A stretch of 10,490 nucleotides of DNA from Patescibacteria group bacterium (GCA_018900995.1 JAHIFH010000054.1:1-10490); one strand, 5' to 3'. Positions 1 through 6,011 are shown, counted from the first letter of the stretch. Made by a program: numbers and translations. Notes: generated by a model not told the origin, from the letters alone.

Positions 1-2
1 AA

Positions 3-2249
3 GCGGAGAAAAAGGACTACTCTGGAATTCTTTCTTTTGTTGTTTTATCTTATCTTTTAGTTCCTTTCCAAGCCTATGCCTCGGTTAAAGGCTTTTTAGA
101 ATCCCAAGAAGGACCTTGGTTTCGAACCCCTAAGACAGGCTTAATTACTGATATCTTTACCCGAGGCAGATTTTATAGATGGATTTCCGGAATTTTACCT
201 GGACGCCTCGCGCCGGTAGCGCGGATGAGCGCGGATGCAGGCCGATTAGCGCTGAGTCCGTATCTCGCCCTAGCCACAGCTAATAATCAATTTAATAATT
301 TCCAAATCCGTCGCCGAAGACGCTGGAAATGGACTAGTAAAGGTATTTTAGCACTTCTTATGGTTGGAGTGCTACTTTTAAATTATCTTTCCTTCTTTGC
401 TCCAAACAGGCCTGCCTTTGCCCAAACCCAACCCACCATCGAGCAGCAGATAAATATCATTGATCAAGAGTATTCAACGTCAGGCGGTCCCGTACCGACG
501 GATAACAGTCTAGGTATAGTTCGGTGGACGGCTGGAAGTTATACTGGAGCAACCGTCTACTTCGAAGCTGTTTTTAAGGGGGCGGTTTACCAAAGACAGA
601 GAACCGCCGTTACCCTAACTGATGGAACCGACTATACCGTGAGGATAAGGTATCTTTGTTCCTATAAAGCACCCGACTATTATACCTATTCTTATGCATA
701 TCTTTATGTGGTAGGTGGAAGCGCTGTTGCCACATTAACTCAAAGTACCGGAGCAGGCCCTGGTTGTCTTTGGAGCACAACCGCAATCAAAACTGCTCGG
801 CTAATTATCGTCCAAACCGACCCGACGATGATTGATGATACCGAAACACAGATTGAGGTAGGGAATAATGAAAACACTACCAATGTTCTTGCCTCGATTG
901 CCGATCTGACTGACAAAAAAATCTATCGCTATACTTCTAGCGTTTGGAGCCCCTCACCAGTCGTAAACTTTGAAGCAAGCTTAAAATCAAGCAGTTATGA
1001 GGGTACGCCAACTGACACCGGACCAAATAATCCAGGAACCGGGGTCCAGGATACTACTGTTGGTACCATAGCTTGGGAGAGTTATACAGACTCCTTTACA
1101 AACAATGGCGTATACGATGGCGTGAGTTTAGCCAAAGGAGAAATAAGTTACTATAATAAAGCGACAAATTTTAGCTTTTCCGGTATTCCTTCTGATGCGA
1201 CAATTAAGGGAATCAAAGTGGAAATAAATGGCTATGTTTCAAATATTCTTTTGGACGATTACTCGGTGAAGATTGTTAAAGGAGGAACGGTTACAGGAAC
1301 AGACCACGCGTCCGCCACAGATTGGCCAACAACTGATGATAATACTTATAGAACCTACGGTGGCACAACAGACCTTTGGGGAGCAACTTGGGCTGTAAGC
1401 GATATTCAAAGTACTGGGTTTGGGGTGGCAATTTCTTTTATAAACAACAAAACAGGCGCTCCCGCTACTTACACCGGCTATGTTGACCATATAAGAATTA
1501 CGGTTACTTATGCTCCGCAGGTTTCCGAAACTGCCTATGCTCGTCTTTATACCACGGGTGGAACTTATGTTACCGGAAGCGAGGTTTCGGTTAATAGTAC
1601 TACCTGGACACGAGCGCGAACAGCCTCCTCTATTACTTTAAGCGATGGAACTGATTATGTAGTTCGGATTTATACCTCAAGTGCTTCAGCCACTGCCTAT
1701 ATTGCCAATGCCAAGATAATTTTGACCCAAGACGCTGGAGGGAACGGAATAACTGCTTTAGAGACGGTGCATCAGTATATTAATACCAAAAAATCTCTTG
1801 CCCAGACAGGAACTACCGCCTATGCCAGACTGGCGATAGCAGGAGGAGCAGCGGTGAGCGATAGTACTGTTTCCACTACCAGTACTGCCTATGACAGACA
1901 GCGGACAGCTACTAGTATTTTTCCTACTACTAACATCTATGATACAGAAATTTCCTTGGACAATACCACTTATACTCAACAGGATTTTGATAATTACTAT
2001 ACTTCCACAAATTGGGCGGCTGGAACATTTACTTATCTTTTTGAGGCAACGCTTCGGACGCCAAGCGCTAACAATGAAGATATTTCCACTTCCTGGCTTG
2101 TTATTCAGGTTTCCAGTTTGCAGATACCGGAGAAGGTGATTTTCTTGATTCCGTTGATTATTTTCCTACCCAAGATGGTTAAGTGGTTTCAAGAAAGGAA
2201 ATTAGCATTTGAAACTGCCTCAAAAATAGCCCAGGTTAATTTGCCATGA
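3..2249 (+). CDS. GT2 glycosyltransferase C-terminus fused in frame to a secreted exosortase-substrate protein (5' partial)
   Basis: The frame is open from base 3 with no stop until TGA at 2247-2249 (at least 748 residues). The first ~55 codons read like the end of a membrane GT2 enzyme: a hydrophobic helix (ILSFVVLSYLLVPF), then GPWFRTPKTG, the kind of C-terminal tail seen in cellulose-synthase-like GTs. An in-frame ATG at 225 has no convincing Shine-Dalgarno, so read-through from the GT is preferred, though a separate 674-residue protein from 225 cannot be excluded. Counting from 225, a basic stretch (29-35) precedes a hydrophobic helix (41-59) and AFAQ, resembling a signal peptide. Beyond it come beta-rich modules with Thr/Ser/Tyr bias and repeated phrases such as DGTDYTVRI and DGTDYVVRI (about 97-195, 435-505, 517-632), plus a different module at about 290-432 ending in VDHIRITVTY. 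The C-terminus has IPEK (634-637), a short hydrophobic helix and KWFQERK, a PEP-CTERM-like sorting signal. The exosortase gene follows immediately. Confidence 0.78.
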   Translation, partial: AEKKDYSGILSFVVLSYLLVPFQAYASVKGFLESQEGPWFRTPKTGLITDIFTRGRFYRWISGILPGRLAPVARMSADAGRLALSPYLALATANNQFNNFQIRRRRRWKWTSKGILALLMVGVLLLNYLSFFAPNRPAFAQTQPTIEQQINIIDQEYSTSGGPVPTDNSLGIVRWTAGSYTGATVYFEAVFKGAVYQRQRTAVTLTDGTDYTVRIRYLCSYKAPDYYTYSYAYLYVVGGSAVATLTQSTGAGPGCLWSTTAIKTARLIIVQTDPTMIDDTETQIEVGNNENTTNVLASIADLTDKKIYRYTSSVWSPSPVVNFEASLKSSSYEGTPTDTGPNNPGTGVQDTTVGTIAWESYTDSFTNNGVYDGVSLAKGEISYYNKATNFSFSGIPSDATIKGIKVEINGYVSNILLDDYSVKIVKGGTVTGTDHASATDWPTTDDNTYRTYGGTTDLWGATWAVSDIQSTGFGVAISFINNKTGAPATYTGYVDHIRITVTYAPQVSETAYARLYTTGGTYVTGSEVSVNSTTWTRARTASSITLSDGTDYVVRIYTSSASATAYIANAKIILTQDAGGNGITALETVHQYINTKKSLAQTGTTAYARLAIAGGAAVSDSTVSTTSTAYDRQRTATSIFPTTNIYDTEISLDNTTYTQQDFDNYYTSTNWAAGTFTYLFEATLRTPSANNEDISTSWLVIQVSSLQIPEKVIFLIPLIIFLPKMVKWFQERKLAFETASKIAQVNLP
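219..256. repeat. GCGGAT-type dispersed repeat, copy 1 (inside coding sequence)
   Basis: Two GCGGAT units 10 bp apart (221 and 231), followed by GCGCTGAG. The same order and spacing recur at 2741-2783. This copy is read through in frame at the junction between the glycosyltransferase tail and the secreted part of the protein, giving an Arg/Ala/Gly-rich linker unlike its surroundings. Confidence 0.6.
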
Positions 2250-2264
2250 AAGAAAAACGAACTT

Positions 2265-2759
2265 TTGCCATTTTTGGTGACTTTTAACGAGGCTCTGACC
2301 CATTTAGTTGAACGCTTTAGGCTTTATATGTGGGTTCAGGAAAGGATTGTTCCTTTGGAAGTCAAGATGGTTGGGGTTCTAGTTTTGCCTTTGGGAATTA
2401 ATTATCTGGCTCATCAAAACGGGATGACGGTTAATGGTATTTATGCTGGAATGACTTGGAATTGTATTGGTTGGCAGTCGATTTTGGTTTTAGGGGTAAC
2501 TCTTCTGACTGGACTTCAAGGACCATATACAAAATTTTCTAAACTTGAGTGTTTGGCAATAGGGATTTTAGGAACATTTTTAATTAATATCTTAAGGATT
2601 AGTTTAGTGGCGATTCTGATTGTTTATATAAACGCTATTCCGGCAACAGTTGCCCACGATTATTTCTCGGCCTTTATTCTAATCCTCTGGCTTTTTTTCT
2701 TCTGGTGGTTTTCTTATGCCTTCGTCTTGGAGACGAAAGCCGCGGATAGACGCGGATAG
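2265..2759 (+). CDS. Exosortase/archaeosortase-family transpeptidase
   Basis: A polytopic membrane protein of about 164 residues. Exosortases are intramembrane cysteine transpeptidases that cut PEP-CTERM-like sorting signals of secreted proteins. The expected catalytic residues are visible: Cys67 in WNCIGWQS, Arg111 in NILRIS, and His131 in AHDYF, each at the edge of a hydrophobic helix. The short length matches compact single-domain family members. The upstream gene ends in a matching signal, so the two form a substrate-enzyme pair in one operon. The start is uncertain. In this frame only TTG 2265, TTG 2274 or GTG 2277 are available, without a good ribosome site. ATG 2246, overlapping the upstream TGA as ATGA, gives 13 codons (MKEKRTFAIFGDF) and then TAA; removing one T from the run 2282-2285 would join it directly to NEALTHLVERF. 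The last codons (AADRRG) come from a dispersed repeat. Confidence 0.88.
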   Translation: MPFLVTFNEALTHLVERFRLYMWVQERIVPLEVKMVGVLVLPLGINYLAHQNGMTVNGIYAGMTWNCIGWQSILVLGVTLLTGLQGPYTKFSKLECLAIGILGTFLINILRISLVAILIVYINAIPATVAHDYFSAFILILWLFFFWWFSYAFVLETKAADRRG

Positions 2760-2783
2760 GAAGACGCTGAGAAACGCAGATTG
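2741..2783. repeat. GCGGAT-type dispersed repeat, copy 2 (overlaps exosortase 3' end)
   Basis: GCGGAT units at 2742 and 2752 (10 bp apart), then ACGCTGAG and ACGCAGAT. It matches the copy at 219-256 in unit order and spacing. It supplies the last codons and the stop of the exosortase gene, and reads in a different frame from copy 1, so it is conserved as DNA rather than as peptide. Confidence 0.6.
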
Positions 2784-2815
2784 ATTGCTTCGCGAATGAG
2801 AGTAAATTTAGGCAT

Positions 2816-2842
2816 AAAAAACCCACCCCTTTCGGGGTGGTT
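2816..2842 (-). terminator. Rho-independent terminator
   Basis: On the minus strand CCACCCC-GAAA-GGGGTGG forms a perfect 7-bp stem with a GAAA tetraloop, followed by a run of T (A run 2815-2821 on the plus strand). It lies just past the 3' end of the minus-strand NYN gene. On the plus strand it has only a weak T tract, but may also end the exosortase operon. Confidence 0.9.
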
Positions 2843-2875
2843 CTGTTAGATGGTTCCTTTATACCATAGCTTTAG

Positions 2876-3421
2876 TTATTTGTCAAGTCCCCACTTCTTT
2901 CGGTATATCTTTCTTTTAATATCTTCTAAAAAGAAGTAGCGTGTCGCTACTAATTTTAATTCCCAAGAAAGCGTTTTCCGGGAAGCATAGATGAAGACTC
3001 GCTTTCCGAGTTTTTTTAAAATTTTCACCAGGTACTCAAAGTCGCTATCGCCAGAAAACAAAATAAAAACATCATATTCTTCCTCATCTAAAAGTATATC
3101 GGCTGTCATTTCAACATCAAAGTTAGCCTTATACGCCCATTTGTCATTTTCGACTTGGATTCTTTTAAGAGCTTTTGTTACAGGCGTAAAGCCTAATTTC
3201 TTAAGGGCGAGAAGAAACTTTTTTGTTTTTCTGTCTCTCTTTTTCGAGGCAAAATAAAATCGGATTTCTTCGATCTCATACTCTTTCTTTAAATGTTGGT
3301 ACACTTTCTTCCAATCGAACATCCAGCCCAACTTCTTTTGAGCATAGAACATATTAGCGCCGTCGATGTAGACTTTTGCTTTTGGTTTTTTAGGCAGTTT
3401 CTTGGGCCGCTTCTTGGGCAT
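2876..3421 (-). CDS. NYN domain (LabA/DUF88-like) PIN-fold putative RNase
   Basis: 181 residues from ATG at 3421-3419. The longer frame from 3466 would put the promoter -10 box inside the gene, so the shorter start is chosen. A lysine/proline-rich head (1-16) precedes a NYN domain: VYIDGANMF (Asp20), NFDVEMTADIL (Asp102, Asp108) and LFSGDSDFEYL (Asp125, Asp127) are the acidic metal-binding positions of PIN-like nucleases, followed by a basic helix (LKKLGKRVFIYAS). Members of this family are predicted Mg-dependent ribonucleases; the target here is unknown. It is transcribed divergently from the secreted nuclease at 3491, only 69 bp away, and ends at the strong terminator 2816-2842. All catalytic acids appear intact. 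No membrane segment, so cytoplasmic. Confidence 0.88.
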   Translation of the reverse strand: MPKKRPKKLPKKPKAKVYIDGANMFYAQKKLGWMFDWKKVYQHLKKEYEIEEIRFYFASKKRDRKTKKFLLALKKLGFTPVTKALKRIQVENDKWAYKANFDVEMTADILLDEEEYDVFILFSGDSDFEYLVKILKKLGKRVFIYASRKTLSWELKLVATRYFFLEDIKRKIYRKKWGLDK

Positions 3422-3430
3422 AATAAAATC

Positions 3431-3436
3431 AGTATA
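3431..3436 (-). promoter_or_regulatory. -10 box of the NYN gene
   Basis: TATACT on the minus strand ends 9 bp before ATG 3421, which implies a leaderless or nearly leaderless transcript. A possible -35 (TTTGCT) lies 18 bp upstream. It supports the shorter start of the NYN gene. Confidence 0.5.
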
Positions 3437-3475
3437 GCAGAATTTGGTTGGGGCAGCAAAAAGCACCCCCTTTTA

Positions 3476-3484
3476 TGGTATAGT
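3476..3484 (+). promoter_or_regulatory. Extended -10 promoter of the SNase-like gene
   Basis: TGGTATAGT fits the extended -10 pattern TGnTATAAT and ends 6 bp before ATG 3491, so the transcript would start at or next to the start codon (leaderless). There is no Shine-Dalgarno. Confidence 0.5.
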
Positions 3485-3490
3485 TGAATT

Positions 3491-4168
3491 ATGACTAACA
3501 AACTGGTGGACAAACGGATAGTTTTACCAATATTGATAGTTTCTTTGTTTTTGAATTTTCTTTTGGTTTTAAGGGAATTAGGAGTTTTAGGAGGTTTAGG
3601 GGGTTTAGGCGAGGAAAAGTTAGCAGGAAGGGTAGTGAGAGTGATTGATGGGGATACTTTTGATTTAGAAGGAGAAGTGAGGGTTCGGCTGGCTGGGGCT
3701 GAGGCTCCAGAGTATCCTGAGGGTTGTCTAGGTACGAAGACAAAAGAAAGATTAGAGGAGCTGGTTTTGGGTAAAGAAGTGACAGTTGAAGTGATTGAGG
3801 AAGATAATTTTGGGCGTCAAATAGGATTTGTCAAGGTTGATGAGGTGTTTGTTGATAAAGTTTTGGTTGAGGAGGGCTTGGCCAGAGCTGCCAGCGGAGA
3901 GAATCCAAGCTTCGGAGCGGCTTTGTTAGCTGCTGAAGATTCAGCTAGGCAAGCTAAGCGAGGCATTTGGTCTTCTTTATGTATGAAAGAAGGTTGTTTG
4001 ATTAAGGGCAATGTCCGGCGGGATCGGGGAACGAAGGTTTATCACCTCTCAGATTGTTATAACTATGAGAAGATTGTGGTTAATGAGAGAGGGGGAGATC
4101 AGTGGTTTTGTTCAGAGGAAGAGGCTAAGAAAGCAGGGTTTAGGAAATCAGAGGATTGTCCGGAGTAA
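3491..4168 (+). CDS. Membrane-anchored staphylococcal-nuclease-like protein with cysteine-rich C-terminal domain
   Basis: 225 residues. An N-terminal hydrophobic helix (10-27) acts as signal or anchor, followed by a Gly/Leu linker (30-40) and an SNase domain (about 44-162). Compared with S. aureus nuclease, VIDGDTF gives Asp55 (= D21), RVRLAGAEAPE gives Arg66 (= R35) and Glu74 (= E43), and NFGR gives Arg109 (= R87). The calcium ligand D40 is replaced by Glu71 and T41 by Ala72. The C-terminal ~60 residues (C169, C189, C207, C223; YHLSDC, FCSEEEAKKAGFRKSEDC) resemble the small zinc-binding module of Ada N-termini, often seen after SNase domains in environmental bacteria. Likely role: extracytoplasmic cleavage of DNA/RNA, for defence or nucleotide scavenging. 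Codon use is purine-rich compared with its neighbours. Confidence 0.9.
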   Translation: MTNKLVDKRIVLPILIVSLFLNFLLVLRELGVLGGLGGLGEEKLAGRVVRVIDGDTFDLEGEVRVRLAGAEAPEYPEGCLGTKTKERLEELVLGKEVTVEVIEEDNFGRQIGFVKVDEVFVDKVLVEEGLARAASGENPSFGAALLAAEDSARQAKRGIWSSLCMKEGCLIKGNVRRDRGTKVYHLSDCYNYEKIVVNERGGDQWFCSEEEAKKAGFRKSEDCPE

Positions 4169-4241
4169 AGTGAGAAGGTAATTTTTTTAGAGCGGGCAGG
4201 GGTTTAGCTATGCTTTTGTGTTGGAAGAAAAAGGCAAGGTT

Positions 4242-4271
4242 CTTATCTTCGAGCCTTTGGCGAGAAACAAG
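4242..4271 (+). repeat. GAGAAACAAG repeat, left copy
   Basis: CTTATCTTCGAGCC then GCGAGAAACAAG. The same unit occurs twice in tandem on the opposite strand at 5951-6011. The left and right copies are therefore inverted and bracket the AbiE operon and exosortase remnant C. A 12-bp direct repeat AGGTTCTTATCT at 4237-4248 and 4291-4302 lies at this edge. Confidence 0.55.
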
Positions 4272-4274
4272 GTT

Positions 4275-4292
4275 CTCCCGAAATTTCGGGAG
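4275..4292. terminator. 18-bp perfect palindrome downstream of AbiEii (possible bidirectional terminator)
   Basis: CTCCCGAAATTTCGGGAG is fully self-complementary. It lies 5 bp past the AbiEii stop on the minus strand and between convergent genes, where a terminator is expected. It lacks a clear T tract, so it may instead be a repeat hairpin. Confidence 0.4.
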
Positions 4293-4296
4293 GTTC

Positions 4297-5016
4297 TTAT
4301 CTAAACTTGTCTATTTCAGAGGTGAAGACGTTCTCAAAGTTTTTTACCAAGGAGAACATACTGCTTGGTAAGAACTCAGATAGTTGAGCAAAATCTACTT
4401 TCTTTTTTTCGATAATTTGAGGCAACTTTTGCAATTTAGATATAAAAGAGACAGGCACGTTGCCACTTCTTAGCAGATAATAAACATCAAAAAAATCCCT
4501 GGGCCTGCTTCGAGTTGCCGCCGCTTGAATTTTTTCTTCAACCAACTGCCTCTTAGAAAGCAATAGAACTGTGTATGGAGGAATAAAGTCGTTGTGTATT
4601 AGTTGAATGTCAGCGCCTTTACTATTCTTTTTTCTTCTGGAGCCCTGAATTAAAATGTTTATATTCTCTTCATAAAGATTGATTGCCAATTTTGCCAGAT
4701 ACCCTCCTGTTGTTTCTTTTGATTCTAATATGTCGTAGGAGAGATTGACTTTTTCCAGCTTGTCAATAACAGTTAACAAAAGATTTTCAATTGCACGTAA
4801 AGGGATATCGAATAAACTAAAATCCAAATCTTCTGAATATCTTGGGCTTTTGTAAGCAATTTTTAAAGCTGTTCCGCCTTTAAATAGCATTTTCTCCGCA
4901 TCTTTTTGTTGGTACAAAAAAGATAGAAACAGATGCTGACAATACTCACGATAAACATTTATTTTTGTTGTTTGGCTTTTTGTGACCAAACTTTCAAGTT
5001 CTTCTTTTTTTACCAT
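4297..5016 (-). CDS. abiEii: AbiEii-type nucleotidyltransferase toxin
   Basis: 239 residues. The AbiEii/AbiGii family are DNA-polymerase-beta-fold nucleotidyltransferases that act as toxins of type IV toxin-antitoxin systems and give phage abortive infection; some members modify tRNA acceptor ends. Visible here: FKGGTALK (46-52) and SEDLDFSL (61-68, metal acids Asp63 and Asp65), the nucleotidyltransferase signature. The conserved later motif with KRQLVEEKIQA and RPRDFFDVYYLL is also present. Length is within the usual range and no lesion is visible. It is the second gene of the operon: its ATG (5016-5014) overlaps the end of the antitoxin gene by 7 bp, implying translational coupling. The downstream palindrome 4275-4292 may end the transcript. 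Confidence 0.92.
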   Translation of the reverse strand: MVKKEELESLVTKSQTTKINVYREYCQHLFLSFLYQQKDAEKMLFKGGTALKIAYKSPRYSEDLDFSLFDIPLRAIENLLLTVIDKLEKVNLSYDILESKETTGGYLAKLAINLYEENINILIQGSRRKKNSKGADIQLIHNDFIPPYTVLLLSKRQLVEEKIQAAATRSRPRDFFDVYYLLRSGNVPVSFISKLQKLPQIIEKKKVDFAQLSEFLPSSMFSLVKNFENVFTSEIDKFR

Positions 5017-5582
5017 CGTTGATTCACTAATTGATTTAGCTTTTTGTTTTCAAACAAGCTAGCATATTCTCTGACCTTGTTTATATTAAGTTTCGCCATA
5101 TTTAATCTTTCGTTGGCTTTTTTCTTGCCCAATGCTACAAAATAAAGATAATCAACCAAAGCCTTCTCAGGATCAGCTATCAGGTAATCCTCTTTTTTAA
5201 AATAACCAGTGAAAGAAACTGTTTTTAGCTTTAAGTATTTAAAACTTTTTCCTTGGTGTATAAATTTTCGAGTAATTTTGGTTGTCGCCGAGGTTATGCT
5301 GTAGACAACCTCTGGGATAATAGAATAGTACGCCAGAGCAGTTTCAAAAGAGACATATGAGGGGGCATAAAGCTTGTTAGCCAATAGGTAATCATAGGGA
5401 GGATTATCAGCGAAATAAAACAGGCCTCTTCTGGGGCTTTCTATTAAACCTTTCTTGCAATACCTACCCAGGGCCGCCCAAGCACTTTTTTGGGTAAGAC
5501 CAGTGATTTGCTCAAAATCCTTTGTGCTAAAAAGATTTATCCCTTTATTACTAAAAGCCCGAACTATTTCAAGATATTTCAT
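5010..5582 (-). CDS. abiEi: AbiEi-type antitoxin/transcriptional regulator
   Basis: 190 residues. AbiEi antitoxins carry an N-terminal winged helix that represses their own operon and a C-terminal domain that neutralises AbiEii. Here residues about 1-60 form the winged helix (FSTKDFEQITG, TQKSAWAALGRY, then the wing RRGLFYF). The C-terminal part contains PSYVSFETALAYY and IADPEKALVDYLY, phrases typical of this family. It is first in the operon behind a consensus promoter (5615-5643). The ATG 5582-5580 is preceded only by a weak purine stretch. The stop TAA (5012-5010) lies inside the AbiEii start region. Both genes look intact, so the system is probably functional. Confidence 0.9.
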   Translation of the reverse strand: MKYLEIVRAFSNKGINLFSTKDFEQITGLTQKSAWAALGRYCKKGLIESPRRGLFYFADNPPYDYLLANKLYAPSYVSFETALAYYSIIPEVVYSITSATTKITRKFIHQGKSFKYLKLKTVSFTGYFKKEDYLIADPEKALVDYLYFVALGKKKANERLNMAKLNINKVREYASLFENKKLNQLVNQRW

Positions 5583-5614
5583 TTTCTTTACAAAATCATC
5601 GAGTAACTGAAACC

Positions 5615-5643
5615 ATTATAAAATGAATTAAAATAAAGGTCAA
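5615..5643 (-). promoter_or_regulatory. Consensus promoter of the abiE operon
   Basis: On the minus strand TTGACC, 17 bp, TATAAT: near-perfect housekeeping sigma promoter, 32 bp upstream of the AbiEi start. The AbiEi winged helix would be expected to bind around here. Confidence 0.85.
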
Positions 5644-5757
5644 GAGGACGTTGTCTTGCACGACTACTTTGCCATGTTTATGACCCTAATCTGGCTTATG
5701 TTCTTTTGGTGGTTTGCCTATTCTTATGTGTTAGAAGAAAGAGAGGTTGAGGCTTGA
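5632..5757 (+). pseudogene. Exosortase C-terminal fragment (C)
   Basis: The frame 5659-5757 encodes HDYFAMFMTLIWL, then FFWWFAYSYVLEE, and stops at TGA. It aligns with the intact exosortase from the catalytic His (HDYFSAF) through FFWWFSYAFVLE to the end. The Cys and Arg helices are missing: the frame is closed by TAA 5629-5631 and the sequence runs straight into the abiE promoter. It is a 5'-truncated paralogue with well-preserved protein sequence, so the truncation appears recent relative to its divergence from the intact copy. Confidence 0.82.
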
Positions 5758-5771
5758 CCCACCTAGGCTTA

Positions 5772-5810
5772 CTTCAAGCCTTTTGGGTTCTATTCGAACA
5801 CGGCTTGAAG
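5772..5810. repeat. Inverted repeat CTTCAAGCC/GGCTTGAAG
   Basis: Perfect 9-bp arms at 5772-5780 and 5802-5810 with a 21-nt loop, directly downstream of exosortase fragment C. The left arm can also pair with GGCTTGA at 5751-5757 over the stop codon and is followed by TTTT, so alternative terminator-like folds exist. Confidence 0.5.
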
Positions 5811-5831
5811 AGCGCCTTCTGGCGGGTCTGC

Positions 5832-5867
5832 GCCCGCCTAAATATTCTGAAGGAATTTTTGGCGGGC
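5832..5867. repeat. GCCCGCC hairpin element
   Basis: GCCCGCC (5832-5838) pairs with GGCGGGC (5861-5867), extended by near-complementary inner A/T-rich arms around TGA. An alternative partner, GGCGGG at 5821-5826, makes a second possible hairpin, so the element can switch between two folds. Confidence 0.55.
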
Positions 5868-5895
5868 TTGACAAAAAACAATTTTTCCCCAAAGT

Positions 5896-5939
5896 CAGTT
5901 CTAGGATAATATACAAAATTGTATATTCTGTAGGAACTG
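5896..5939. repeat. 44-nt imperfect palindrome
   Basis: CAGTTC at the left end pairs with GAACTG at the right, and the centre AATATACAA-AA-TTGTATATT is perfect, with a few mismatches between. This is a long cruciform/hairpin with a 2-nt loop in a gene-free stretch. Confidence 0.6.
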
Positions 5940-5950
5940 AATAGGCAGAG

Positions 5951-6011
5951 CTTGTTTCTCGCAGGCTTGAAATAAGGAGTACCTTGTTTCTCACTAGCGC
6001 TCGAAATAAAA
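5951..6011 (-). repeat. GAGAAACAAG repeat, right copies (two in tandem, period 32)
   Basis: CTTGTTTCTC at 5951 and again at 5983, each followed by a GGCTTGAAATAA- or GCTCGAAATAA-like tail. Read on the minus strand each unit is TTATTTC(G/A)AGC, 4 nt, G(T/C)GAGAAACAAG, matching 4242-4271 in opposite orientation. Confidence 0.6.

Larger units (their letters stand above)
4203..4304 (+). pseudogene. Exosortase 3'-end remnant (B)
   Basis: The frame here reads FSYAFVLEE at its beginning. The first eight residues are identical to the C-terminal FSYAFVLE of the intact exosortase at 2265-2759, yet the codons differ at many third positions, so it comes from a diverged paralogue rather than a recent copy. 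A TAG at 4188-4190 closes the frame upstream, so only the tail survives. The rest of the frame (to TAA 4302-4304) is repeat sequence. Confidence 0.55.

Noticed and set aside
1239..1979. Minus-strand open frames within the surface-protein gene
   Set aside because: Antisense shadows of a well-supported plus-strand frame; Ser/Cys-rich nonsense composition.
2991..3487. Plus-strand open frames over the NYN gene
   Set aside because: They oppose a gene with an intact NYN domain, terminator and promoter; no independent support.
5951..6011. Possible CRISPR array
   Set aside because: Only two units with period 32, imperfect, without distinct spacers and without cas genes nearby.
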